From the NCBI RefSeq assembly GCF_004134825.1, contig NZ_SDPN01000029.1, forward strand, positions 1 to 49,445: a stretch of DNA of 49,445 bases, given 5' to 3'. A program made the position numbers and the translations under genes. The notes under the pieces are model-generated. The model was given only the letters and a program-made list of their open reading frames with translations. It was not told where the DNA came from and made no database searches. Within the stretch, counting starts at the first letter, position 1; each line of letters begins with the position of its first letter. Source of the DNA: Agromyces albus (lineage in GTDB: Bacteria; Actinomycetota; Actinomycetes; Actinomycetales; Microbacteriaceae). This document shows, one piece after another, positions 41,959-48,888 of the stretch.

Positions 41959-42409
41959 CCGACGCGGGAGCTCGCGCCGAGCAGGCTCGGAACAGCGCGA
42001 GATGCGAGCACACCGCCCGCTGGTCGTTGTCGACGCATCCGCCATCGTCACGCTGCTGATCGACCCCGGCGAGCCCGGAGAGGTGATCGCGTCCCGCCTG
42101 CGCGATGCTGCCGTTCTTGCTCCGGCGCTCCTACCGTTCGAGGTGGCGAACGTGCTGCGCCGCCGCATGAACGCCCGGCTGCTCTCGGGCGCCGAGGCGG
42201 CGCTCGCGCATGCCGACCTGCTCGACCTGCCGATCGACCTCTGGCCGTGGGAGGCACTCGCCACCCGCGCATGGGAGCTCGGCAGCAACCTCTCGAGCTA
42301 CGACGCGTCGTACGTCGCGCTCGCGGAAGAGACGGATGCGACGCTGCTGACGCGCGACCGGCGGATTGCGGCGGCACCCGGCATCCGTTGCCGCGTCGAC
42401 GTGGTGTGA
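41942..42409 (+). CDS. vapC: PIN-domain toxin (VapC/FitB-like)
   Basis: 155 residues from ATG 41942, which overlaps the antitoxin end; ATG 42002 (135 codons) is an alternative closer to the PIN core. Neither has a clear ribosome-binding site. All four PIN acidic residues are present: Asp31 (LVVVDASAIVTLL), Glu67 (LPFEVANVLRRRM), Asp121 (SYDASYVALAEE) and Asp139 (LLTRDRRIA). Predicted Mg2+-dependent RNase inhibited by the RHH antitoxin. Unlike the PIN protein at 868, nothing in the active site is altered. Confidence 0.88.
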   Translation: MPTTADRRGSSRRAGSEQREMRAHRPLVVVDASAIVTLLIDPGEPGEVIASRLRDAAVLAPALLPFEVANVLRRRMNARLLSGAEAALAHADLLDLPIDLWPWEALATRAWELGSNLSSYDASYVALAEETDATLLTRDRRIAAAPGIRCRVDVV

Positions 42410-42437
42410 GCGGGCCGCCGGCTGACGCGCCGACGGC

Positions 42438-42995
42438 TCACTGCACGACGTTGAACACGGCCTTGGTGACACCGTTGGAGTACGCCTCGTGCTCCACGAG
42501 GTCGAGGCGAGTGTAGGGGTCGCCGCCGCCGAAGAGGCGCTTGCCGTCGCCGAGCAGGATCGGGAACACGAGCAGGTGGTAGCGGTCGACGAGGCCGGCG
42601 GCGGCCAGGCCCTGTGCGAGCGTGGCGCTGCCGTGCACGATGATGTTGCCGCCCTCGGTCTGCTTGAGCTTCGCGACGTCGTCGAGCGAGCGCAGCACCT
42701 GCGTGTTGTTCCACTCGGGATCCGTCAGCGTGCTCGAGACGACGTACTTGGGCATCGCGTTGTACTCGGCGAACTCCTCCTCCATCGTCGGCCAGACCGG
42801 AGCGAACTCCTCGTAGCTGACGCGGCCCATGAGCATCGCGCCGGCCTCGAGCTGCTCGCGACCCTTGATCTCGTATGCCTCCTCGACGAACGGCACGTCC
42901 TTGAAGGTCCAGCCGGCTCGCGGGTGCGATCCGCTGCCGGGCGAGTCGATGACTCCGTCGAGGGTGATGAACTCGGTGACGATGAGGGTGCGCAT
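42438..42995 (-). CDS. Dihydrofolate reductase-like (RibD C-terminal domain) protein
   Basis: 185 residues from ATG 42995, with GGAAGGAA about six bases upstream; upstream in-frame codons to 43094 are unsupported. Motifs: RTLIVTEFITLDGVIDSPGS, then AGAMLMGRVSYEEFAPVWP, IIVHGSATLAQGLAAAGLVD and LLVFPILLGDGKRLFGGG. These mark the DHFR-fold reductase family related to RibD (COG0262/YyaP type), NADPH-binding enzymes usually of unknown substrate. Convergent with the third TA operon. Confidence 0.88.
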   Translation of the reverse strand: MRTLIVTEFITLDGVIDSPGSGSHPRAGWTFKDVPFVEEAYEIKGREQLEAGAMLMGRVSYEEFAPVWPTMEEEFAEYNAMPKYVVSSTLTDPEWNNTQVLRSLDDVAKLKQTEGGNIIVHGSATLAQGLAAAGLVDRYHLLVFPILLGDGKRLFGGGDPYTRLDLVEHEAYSNGVTKAVFNVVQ

Positions 42996-43097
42996 GATGT
43001 TCCTTCCCGGCGGTAGTTCCGCTCTCATTCTGGCGTCGAATGGGGTTGGGGGAGATCGACACTGGGGTGGATAAATGCCTATTCGTCGGCGCACAAG

Positions 43098-43144
43098 TGG
43101 TTTCGATACGCGGCCGGCTTCGCCGGGCGCTACTCAACCACCGG
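43098..43144 (+). repeat. Intergenic repeat, copy A
   Basis: Reads TGGTTTCGATACGCG, an inner hairpin CCGGC-TTC-GCCGG (43114-43126), then CTACTCAACCACCGG. Outer ends TGGTT and AACCA are also complementary. Copies B (46296-46343, opposite strand) and C (46743-46787) share the ends. I associate this repeat with Microbacteriaceae intergenic regions; a REP- or MITE-like nature is inferred. Confidence 0.8.
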
Positions 43145-43262
43145 GGCCCGAAGGTGAGATATATATGCGTTTGCAACGGGTCGCAGGCGGCCCCTAGCAT
43201 GGCCGGAACGGTCTTCGACGAGGGCCGTGTTCGCTTCACCGGGGGACAACCGGGAGACACAC

Positions 43263-44735
43263 ATGAAAATCGAGACAACGTTCACGTCCGTTGCGGTGAG
43301 CCGGCGGTCGGTCCTCACACTTTCGGCGGTCGCAATCGCCAGCGCCGGTCTCGGCCCGCTCTGGGGTACACCCGAGTCTGCTCATGCGGCCGGGGCATCC
43401 GACCCACGGATGCTCCACACCGCAGCTGATCTGAGCCGCATGCGCACCCAGGTCGCTGCCGGGGCCCAACCGTGGACGGCCGGCTGGGAACGCCTCGTCA
43501 ACAACCGGCACTCGAGCGCGAGCTGGACGCCGCGCCCCATCGCGACGGTGGTGCGCGGCGGCGACGGCCAGAATTACGCGCCGTTCTTCAACGACATCCA
43601 CGCCGCCTACCAGAATGCGTTGCGCTGGCACGTCTCGGGCGACGAAGCCCACGCGGCGACGGCGAGCAACATCCTCAACGTCTGGTCGCGCACGCTCACC
43701 GCCGTCAACGGCAATGCCGATCGGTTCCTCGCGGTCGGAATCTACGGATACCAGTTCGCCGTCGCCGCTGATCTGCTGCGCGGCTATGCCGGATTCGACC
43801 TCGCCGCCGCCCAAGACCTGCTGCTCAGGGTGTTCTATCCCATGAACAACCACTTCCTCACTGTGCACAACGGCGCGCACATCTCGAACTACTGGGCGAA
43901 CTGGGATCTCTGCAACATGAACGCGGTGCTCGCCATCGGCATCCTCTGCGATCGCCAAGACCTCATCGACCAGGCCGTCACCTACTTCAAGAGCGGCGGC
44001 GGAAACGGATCGATCGGCAATGCCGTGCCGATCCTGCACTCCGACGGCCTCGCCCAGTGGCAGGAGAGCGGTCGCGACCAGGGCCACACCCTGATGGGCA
44101 TGGGCCAGATGGGCACGTTCTGCGAGATGGCGTGGAACCAGGGCATTGACCTCTACGGCTACGACGACAACCGCTTCCTTAAGGCCGCCGAGTACGTTGC
44201 GAAGTACAACCTCGGCCACGATGTGCCATTCACGACCTACAGCTGGCAGCACGGCGTGAACGGCGCTTGGCGGTCGCAGACCGTCATCTCCGAGGCCGGC
44301 CGCGGCCATGTGCGGCCCGTGTGGGAGCTCATCTACAACCACTACGTGGTGCGGCGAGGGCTCAGTGCGCCGCACGTCGCCGAGATCGCGGCCCAGGTGC
44401 GCCCCGAGGGCGGCGGCGGCGACTACGGACCCAACAGCGGCGGCTTCGACCAGCTCGGGTTCGGCACGCTGGCGTTCTCGCTCCCGGCCGGCGCGCCGAC
44501 TCCGGAGCCGGCGCCGGCGCCGACGCCGGAGTCTGCGCCGGAGTCGGCTCCGGCTCCGACACCGACACCGACGACCGCTCCCCCGAGCGTTCCGGCGCCC
44601 GCGGCGACGGCACGGCCGACTCCGACTGCTCCCCCGGCCCCTATCGCCGCATCGACCGGCTGGAAGAAGCTGCTTCGACTGGGCCGCAAGGACTGGATGT
44701 CGCGCATGCTGAGCTGGGGCCGAACGCGAGGCTGA
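43263..44735 (+). CDS. Exported alginate-lyase-family protein with Pro/Thr-rich linker
   Basis: 490 residues from ATG 43263, GGGAG seven bases upstream. The N-terminus is a twin-arginine-like signal (VSRRSVLTLSAVAIASAGLG) with a probable cleavage after AHA (~42). Residues ~45-400 resemble the (alpha/alpha) toroid of the alginate lyase family, with Trp/Tyr/His-rich conserved parts (NGAHISNYWANWDLCNMNAV; QESGRDQGHTLMGMGQMGTF; SQTVISEAGRGHVRPVWEL). The His/Tyr/Asn residues there could form a polysaccharide-cleft active site. A Pro/Thr/Ala linker (~410-462) leads to a strongly basic end (GWKKLLRLGRKDWMSRMLSW). An AT-rich ATATATAT stretch near 43155 may be part of its promoter. Substrate unknown; the Pro-rich tail may anchor it at the cell wall. 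Confidence 0.85.
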   Translation: MKIETTFTSVAVSRRSVLTLSAVAIASAGLGPLWGTPESAHAAGASDPRMLHTAADLSRMRTQVAAGAQPWTAGWERLVNNRHSSASWTPRPIATVVRGGDGQNYAPFFNDIHAAYQNALRWHVSGDEAHAATASNILNVWSRTLTAVNGNADRFLAVGIYGYQFAVAADLLRGYAGFDLAAAQDLLLRVFYPMNNHFLTVHNGAHISNYWANWDLCNMNAVLAIGILCDRQDLIDQAVTYFKSGGGNGSIGNAVPILHSDGLAQWQESGRDQGHTLMGMGQMGTFCEMAWNQGIDLYGYDDNRFLKAAEYVAKYNLGHDVPFTTYSWQHGVNGAWRSQTVISEAGRGHVRPVWELIYNHYVVRRGLSAPHVAEIAAQVRPEGGGGDYGPNSGGFDQLGFGTLAFSLPAGAPTPEPAPAPTPESAPESAPAPTPTPTTAPPSVPAPAATARPTPTAPPAPIAASTGWKKLLRLGRKDWMSRMLSWGRTRG

Positions 44736-45091
44736 GTGCGGTTCCGGATGCCGCGCTGCCGGCGTTTCTTCGGCGCGGATGACGTCGGATTCGAAGCTGG
44801 TGATGGGCCGGTCGCTTGGCCGGCCCATCAGAGGTTCAGCTCACCACACACGGGTTTTCCAACCGCTCGATGACCGAGCGGTCCCAGCATCCGTCAGCCC
44901 CCCATGGGATTTCCCTTGATTCCCTGGCCGAACACGACGACGCTACCCTCGCGCCCTCGCGCGGGCGATGGGGAGCTCAACCCATGCCGGGTCACCGCAC
45001 GCAAACGGGCATCGGATGCCGCGGCGGTGTCAACCCCGTGCGCCCTCCCGCGACGCCTGCGAGGGTGAGAATGCGGACGAAAGGACCGACC
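44736..45091. other. 356-bp gap with a terminator; no gene seen
   Basis: Contains the hairpin at 44801-44830 and otherwise GC-rich sequence. The frame of the next gene is open leftward to 44816, but its own ATG at 45092 has the ribosome-binding site. No promoter stands out. Confidence 0.5.
44801..44830 (+). terminator. Hairpin terminator after the alginate-lyase-family gene
   Basis: Perfect 11-bp stem TGATGGGCCGG / CCGGCCCATCA with an 8-base loop, 66 bases after the stop. No U-tract follows. Confidence 0.65.
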
Positions 45092-45427
45092 ATGACCGAC
45101 ATGGATGACGCCACCATGGATGATGCCACCGACGAAAAGCCGACGGGCACCGACAAAACCCCGAAGGGCCCCCGCGACCACGGGACTATCCCCACCGACA
45201 CCCGAGGCGATGCCGGCATAGACCGGGCCGGCGGCTTCCCCGGGGTCGGCAGCATCGGAACCGACTTCGGCGCCGCGGCCCTCGTTCCGGAGTCGCTCGG
45301 CGTCGACGAACAGCCCGTCACGATCGAGGACGACGACGATCCCGACGCGATCGCGCATCGCGGCAAGTCGGATGACGACACGATTGCTCCCGACGGCGTC
45401 GGGCCCGAGGTGCGGCCGCCGAGCTGA
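45092..45427 (+). CDS. Small acidic hydrophilic protein
   Basis: 111 residues from ATG 45092, with AAAGGA seven bases upstream. Nearly all residues are Asp, Glu, Gly, Pro, Thr or Lys (MTDMDDATMDDATDEKPTGT; DKTPKGPRDHGTIPTDTRGD). One less polar patch reads GVGSIGTDFGAAALVPESLG. No signal or membrane segment. Style resembles the proteins at 2439 and 2651. I recognise no family; probably disordered. Confidence 0.6.
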   Translation: MTDMDDATMDDATDEKPTGTDKTPKGPRDHGTIPTDTRGDAGIDRAGGFPGVGSIGTDFGAAALVPESLGVDEQPVTIEDDDDPDAIAHRGKSDDDTIAPDGVGPEVRPPS

Positions 45428-45449
45428 GTCGAGTCGGAAGGGTCACCGA

Positions 45450-45607
45450 GTCGACCGAGTCAACTCAGTCGACCGAGGGCGTATCGCTCGCAGAGTCGAG
45501 TTGGGCGGAGTCGAAGGTGGTATCGCCCTGAAAAAACGGTCGATCTGTTTACAAGTTGACCGATTTTGCAGAGAGACATCCCGATGGTCGCTCGAGACAG
45601 ATCGGTC
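45450..45607. repeat. Repeat-rich, AT-richer stretch between two convergent genes
   Basis: Starts with an almost perfect 24-bp palindrome (45450-45473; arms GTCGACCGAGTC and AACTCAGTCGAC, one mismatched pair), inside a run of GAGTCG repeats (45427-45515). After AAAAAA (45531-45536) come CGGTCGATCTGT (45537-45548) and its partial inverse ACAGATCG (45597-45604), with another GACCG inverse near 45559. It could end transcription from both flanking genes; not a CRISPR array, as spacers are irregular. Confidence 0.5.
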
Positions 45608-45708
45608 GCGCGAGTGAGAGACCGGATCACTCGCCGACGGACTGCCGCACGGCGCGCCACTGCCCGACCAAGCTCAGGGCTGAGCCCACGCCGACGCGCC
45701 GGGATGCC

Positions 45709-46098
45709 TCACCGGCGCCGGCGCGCCGCCGTCTGCCGATCGTTCTCGCGCTGGATCGCCTCGATCAGCTCGTCCTTCGACATCGACGACCTGCCCGGCA
45801 CATCGAGCCGCTTCGCGATGTCGTACAAGTGGGCCTTCGACGCGTTGGTGTCGACGCCGCCCGCCGTCTCGCCGCTGCGATCGGTGGCACCTTTGTCACT
45901 CGGACCCGGATGCTCCTTCTGCTCCCAGTGGTCGCCGACCTTCTCGTACTGGTGCTTCAGGGCCGAGAATGCCGTGCGCCGCGCAAGCTCCCCATCGCCG
46001 TACGTCTCGACGGCGGCATCGAAGGTCTTCGTCCAGATCTCCTGTGCGTGCTTCGGGGAACGCGCCAGCGTCGACGGCATCTCCTCTTCGGCCGGCAT
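45709..46098 (-). CDS. ChaB-domain protein with C-terminal Rho_N/SAP-like helix
   Basis: 129 residues from ATG 46098. Residues ~7-68 are a ChaB domain (MPSTLARSPKHAQEIWTKTF, then AFSALKHQYEKVGDHWE). A polar linker (~65-88) precedes SKAHLYDIAKRLDVPGRSSM and KDELIEAIQREN (~90-120), a Rho_N/SAP-like nucleic-acid-binding helix pair, and a basic tail. ChaB is annotated as a cation-transport regulator in E. coli, but in actinobacteria this fusion is of unknown role and probably binds nucleic acid. Confidence 0.85.
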   Translation of the reverse strand: MPAEEEMPSTLARSPKHAQEIWTKTFDAAVETYGDGELARRTAFSALKHQYEKVGDHWEQKEHPGPSDKGATDRSGETAGGVDTNASKAHLYDIAKRLDVPGRSSMSKDELIEAIQRENDRQTAARRRR

Positions 46099-46219
46099 GC
46101 TGCCTCCTTGCTCGTTCGAAGGGCGCTGGAGTCTCTAAGGCTCACGCTACGTCGATCATCCAGCTCCCGGAATGGGGTGGACATCGCCCGATCGAGATGC
46201 CCAGGTAGCGCCGGCGCCG

Positions 46220-46245
46220 CTCATGTGAGATTCGCCTCACATGAG
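46220..46245. repeat. 10-bp inverted repeat between divergent-tail genes
   Basis: CTCATGTGAG, a 6-base loop and CTCACATGAG. It includes TGTGA and TCACA as in CRP/GlxR sites, but spaced by 8 rather than 6 bases, so that regulator is doubtful. It lies upstream of the ChaB gene and downstream of the next minus-strand gene, so it may be an operator or a terminator. Confidence 0.5.
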
Positions 46246-46295
46246 GCGGGATTCACACGAGCGATTGGGAACGGCATCGCAGACTCGGCAAGCCT

Positions 46296-46343
46296 CGGTG
46301 GTTGAGTAGCGCCCGGCGAAGCCGGACGCGTATCGAAACCACC
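46296..46343 (-). repeat. Intergenic repeat, copy B (minus orientation)
   Basis: On the minus strand it reads GGTGGTTTCGATACGCG, the hairpin CCGGC-TTC-GCCGG, then CTACTCAACCACCG. Nearly identical to copy A in the opposite orientation. Confidence 0.8.
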
Positions 46344-46369
46344 TCGTGAGTCACGGCGATCGGCGCCGC

Positions 46370-46711
46370 TCAGCGCGCCACGTACACCCACGCCACCAGC
46401 CCCGACTCGAGCGTCACCTCGACGCGGTGGTAATCGTCGACCTCGTACTCGTCGGCGGCAGCGAGCTGCGCGGGCGTCAGCTCGAGCACGGCGCCGTCGA
46501 CACGGTGGGCCGGGTCGCCGGTGTGCTCGAGGATGGGATGCTCGGCCTCGCCGCTCAACGCGAGCACCGCGGCATCCGTGATCCGCACCATGCGCACCCG
46601 CCAGCCGGCGAGCACATCGGGCGCGGTCGGCAGCTCGGCGCCGAACGTCTCGCGCTGCACGTGGGGCAGGCGCAGGGTTCCATAGGAGAAGAGCCGGTCG
46701 ACGGATGCCAC
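46370..46711 (-). CDS. Gamma-glutamylcyclotransferase-like (GGCT/AIG2 fold) protein
   Basis: 113 residues if GTG 46711 is the start; codons before it are unsupported. Begins VASVDRLFSYGTLRLPHVQR, with the YGTL substrate-binding loop of the family. ITDAAVLALSGEAEHPILEH and AAADEYEVDDYHRVEVTLES follow; the acidic residue in EYEVDDY is the expected catalytic Glu. It ends VAWVYVAR. Enzymes of this fold cyclise gamma-glutamyl groups to 5-oxoproline. Substrate unknown. Confidence 0.82.
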   Translation of the reverse strand: MASVDRLFSYGTLRLPHVQRETFGAELPTAPDVLAGWRVRMVRITDAAVLALSGEAEHPILEHTGDPAHRVDGAVLELTPAQLAAADEYEVDDYHRVEVTLESGLVAWVYVAR

Positions 46712-46742
46712 CGCGACAGCATAGAGCGCGCCGGCGGGGTTG

Positions 46743-46787
46743 TGGTTTCGATACGCGTCGCCTTCGGCGGCGCTGCTCAACCACCGG
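46743..46787 (+). repeat. Intergenic repeat, copy C with altered but paired stem
   Basis: TGGTTTCGATACGCG, hairpin CGCC-TTC-GGCG, then GCTCAACCACCGGG. Stem bases differ from copies A and B (CCGGC/GCCGG), yet remain complementary, so the pairing itself is conserved. Confidence 0.8.
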
Positions 46788-46808
46788 GCAGGTCGTACGA
46801 TCGAGAGC

Positions 46809-47204
46809 ATGAGCGAACCCGTAAGGCCCTGGTGGAGCGGCGATGACGACATCGGCGGCATCGGCTTCGCGCGCTTCTTCGCGTGGACCGGCCTGCTGCT
46901 CGGAATCGGCGCGGTCGTGCTCGCCGTGGCGGCACCGCTCGAGGGCGACGCGTTGCGCACCGTCTGGATCACGGGATTCGGCGCCATCGCCATGTGCGTG
47001 TCGTTCATGGCCGTGCCGCGCTACCGCAACGCGGGCGTGCGCGTCTCGCTCGCCGTACCGGCCACCATGGTGCTCGGCGCGCTCGCGATCGTGATCATGA
47101 TCTACGCCTTCGCGGTGATCGTCTTCGCGGCGGGCGGCATCATGCTGCCCGCGCCGGCGCACTGGGTCGAGGTGCCGGTCGGCCCGCCGGTCGTCACCGC
47201 CTGA
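46809..47204 (+). CDS. Small integral membrane protein
   Basis: 131 residues from ATG 46809. Soluble acidic start (MSEPVRPWWSGDDDIGGIGF), then about four hydrophobic segments (FFAWTGLLLGIGAVVLAVAA; VWITGFGAIAMCVSFMAVP; LAVPATMVLGALAIVIMIYA; VIVFAAGGIMLPAPAHWVEV). No motif for a function. The stop is followed by a 12-bp palindrome GCCGAGCTCGGC, possibly part of a terminator, and then the thiamine leader. Confidence 0.75.
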   Translation: MSEPVRPWWSGDDDIGGIGFARFFAWTGLLLGIGAVVLAVAAPLEGDALRTVWITGFGAIAMCVSFMAVPRYRNAGVRVSLAVPATMVLGALAIVIMIYAFAVIVFAAGGIMLPAPAHWVEVPVGPPVVTA

Positions 47205-47255
47205 CGCCGAGCTCGGCAGTCGGCAAACCTGGGCAGCCGCTAGGCTGACCGACAG

Positions 47256-47335
47256 TGACACGGGGTGCCGCACCATGCGGCTGAGATCACACCCGTCGAA
47301 CCTGATCTAGTTCGAACTAGCGAAGGGATGTTGCG
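47256..47335 (+). promoter_or_regulatory. TPP (THI-box) riboswitch of the thiM operon
   Basis: Conserved elements in order: CGGGGTGCC (47261-47269), GCTGAGA (47280-47286), ACCCG (47291-47295), GAACCTGATCTAG (47298-47310), TTCGAACTAG and CGAAGGGATG (47321-47330). CTAGTTCGAACTAG (47307-47320) is a self-complementary 14-mer forming an internal stem. The 3' conserved part contains GAAGGGA, which is also the ribosome-binding site of the TTG start at 47336, so TPP binding should hide it and block translation, as in E. coli thiM. Confidence 0.93.
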
Positions 47336-48232
47336 TTGAGCGATCGTCTGTCTGTCGACCCTGCCCACCTGACCAACCCGGCTGGCCTTGCCAACCCGGC
47401 CCGCCCTGCCGATCCGGCCGAGCATGCCGCCGCCCTGCTCGACCGTGTGCGGGCCACAACGCCCCTGGTGCACTGCATCACGAACAGCGTGGTCACCAAC
47501 TTCACCGCCAACGCGTTGCTCGCCCTCGGGGCGGCGCCCGCGATGGTCGACATCCGCGTGGAGGCGGGTGTCTTCGCGCGCATCGCCTCGGGCCTGCTCG
47601 TGAACCTCGGCACACCCCACGAGGAGCAACGCGACGCCGCCCGCGAGGCCGTCGCCGCTGCACGTGAGGCCGGCACGCCCTGGGTGCTCGATCCGGTCGC
47701 GGTCGGCGGTCTGCCCGTGCGCACCGCGCTCGCGCACGAGTTGCTCGAGCACCGGCCCACGGCCATCCGCGGCAACGCGAGCGAGATCATCGCGCTCGCG
47801 GGTGTCGGCGGGGGCGGCCGCGGCGTCGACGCATCCGACTCCACCGAATCGGCAGCGGATGCCGCGGCAGCACTCGCGGCCGCGCACGGCTCGGTCGTCG
47901 CGGTATCCGGGGCGATCGACCTCATCACCGACGGCACCCGAATCGCGCGTGTGGGCAACGGCGACGCGCTGCTCACCCGCATCACAGGGGGCGGCTGCGC
48001 GCTCGGCGCGGTGACCGCGGCGTTCCTCGCGGTGAGCGACGACGCGTTCGCGGCGACCGTAGCGGCCACCGTGAGCTACACGATCGCGGCCGAGCTCGCC
48101 GCGGCACCGGCATCCGGCCCAGGCACCTTCGGACCGCTCTTCCTCGACGCCCTCGCGAGCGTCACCGCCGACGACCTCGTGGCACGTGCCGACCTGCTGG
48201 TCGCGGATGCCCCGGCGCTGGTGCGGTCGTGA
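47336..48232 (+). CDS. thiM: Hydroxyethylthiazole kinase
   Basis: 298 residues from TTG 47336, seven bases after the GAAGGGA site. It phosphorylates 5-(2-hydroxyethyl)-4-methylthiazole for salvage. Motifs: [20 protein letters not shown] (44-63), [12 protein letters not shown] (113-124) and [17 protein letters not shown], with catalytic Cys221. The first ~28 residues are an unusual Asn/Pro/Ala repeat ([20 protein letters not shown]) not needed for the fold. First gene of thiM-thiE-thiD; its stop overlaps the thiE start (GTGA). Expression is controlled by the TPP riboswitch. Confidence 0.95.
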   Translation: MSDRLSVDPAHLTNPAGLANPARPADPAEHAAALLDRVRATTPLVHCITNSVVTNFTANALLALGAAPAMVDIRVEAGVFARIASGLLVNLGTPHEEQRDAAREAVAAAREAGTPWVLDPVAVGGLPVRTALAHELLEHRPTAIRGNASEIIALAGVGGGGRGVDASDSTESAADAAAALAAAHGSVVAVSGAIDLITDGTRIARVGNGDALLTRITGGGCALGAVTAAFLAVSDDAFAATVAATVSYTIAAELAAAPASGPGTFGPLFLDALASVTADDLVARADLLVADAPALVRS

Positions 48233-48888
48233 GCACACGAACCGCGCTCGACCTCTCGCTCTACCTCGTCACCGACGCGACGCTCTGCGGGCCGCGCGGC
48301 GTCGCCTCGGTCGTGGCCGGCGCCGTCGCCGGCGGCGTGCGCGTGGTGCAGTTGCGCGACAAGTCGGCGGATGCCGCGACGATGCTCGCCCAGCTCGAGG
48401 AGCTCGCCGGCGTCATCGACGGCCGTGCGGTACTCCTCCTCAACGACCGGCTCGACGTCGTCGTCGCGGCCCGTGAGCGCGGCGTGCCCGTCGACGGCGT
48501 GCACCTCGGACAGCGCGACGACACCGTGCTCGAGGCGCGCGAGCTCCTCGGCGCCGACGCGATCGTGGGGCTCACGGCGAACCATCCGACGCATCTCGCT
48601 GCCGTCGAGCGGATGCCGCGCGGCTCCGTCGACTACCTGGGCGTCGGCGTCATCCACCCCACCAAGACGAAACCCGACCACCCGCCGGCGCTCGGCGTCG
48701 ACGGGTTCGCGCGGTTCGCCCGCGCAGCGGAGCTGCCGTGCGTAGCGATCGGCGGCATCACGCTCGATGACGTCGGGCCGCTTCGTGCGGCCGGCGCGGC
48801 GGGAGTCGCCGTGGTGTCTGCGCTGTGCGCGGCATCCGATCCGCGCGATGCAGCTGCACGGTTCGCGGCAGCATGGGGCGAGCGATGA
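48229..48888 (+). CDS. thiE: Thiamine-phosphate synthase
   Basis: 219 residues, GTG start overlapping thiM by four bases. It joins HMP-pyrophosphate and thiazole phosphate into thiamine phosphate. TIM-barrel motifs: [16 protein letters not shown] (pyrophosphate/Mg region), [50 protein letters not shown] and [10 protein letters not shown]. No key residue seems missing. The stop overlaps thiD (ATGA). Confidence 0.95.
   Translation: MSTRTALDLSLYLVTDATLCGPRGVASVVAGAVAGGVRVVQLRDKSADAATMLAQLEELAGVIDGRAVLLLNDRLDVVVAARERGVPVDGVHLGQRDDTVLEARELLGADAIVGLTANHPTHLAAVERMPRGSVDYLGVGVIHPTKTKPDHPPALGVDGFARFARAAELPCVAIGGITLDDVGPLRAAGAAGVAVVSALCAASDPRDAAARFAAAWGER

Noticed and set aside
43236..44828. 530-codon open frame antisense to the alginate-lyase-family gene
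   Set aside because: Arg/Ala/Gly-rich translation typical of GC-rich antisense frames; the plus strand has a signal peptide and family motifs.
45427..45515. GAGTCG repeats considered as a CRISPR-like array
   Set aside because: The unit is too short, spacing is irregular, and no cas gene is present.
46220..46245. Canonical CRP/GlxR site
   Set aside because: TGTGA and TCACA are separated by eight bases, not six.
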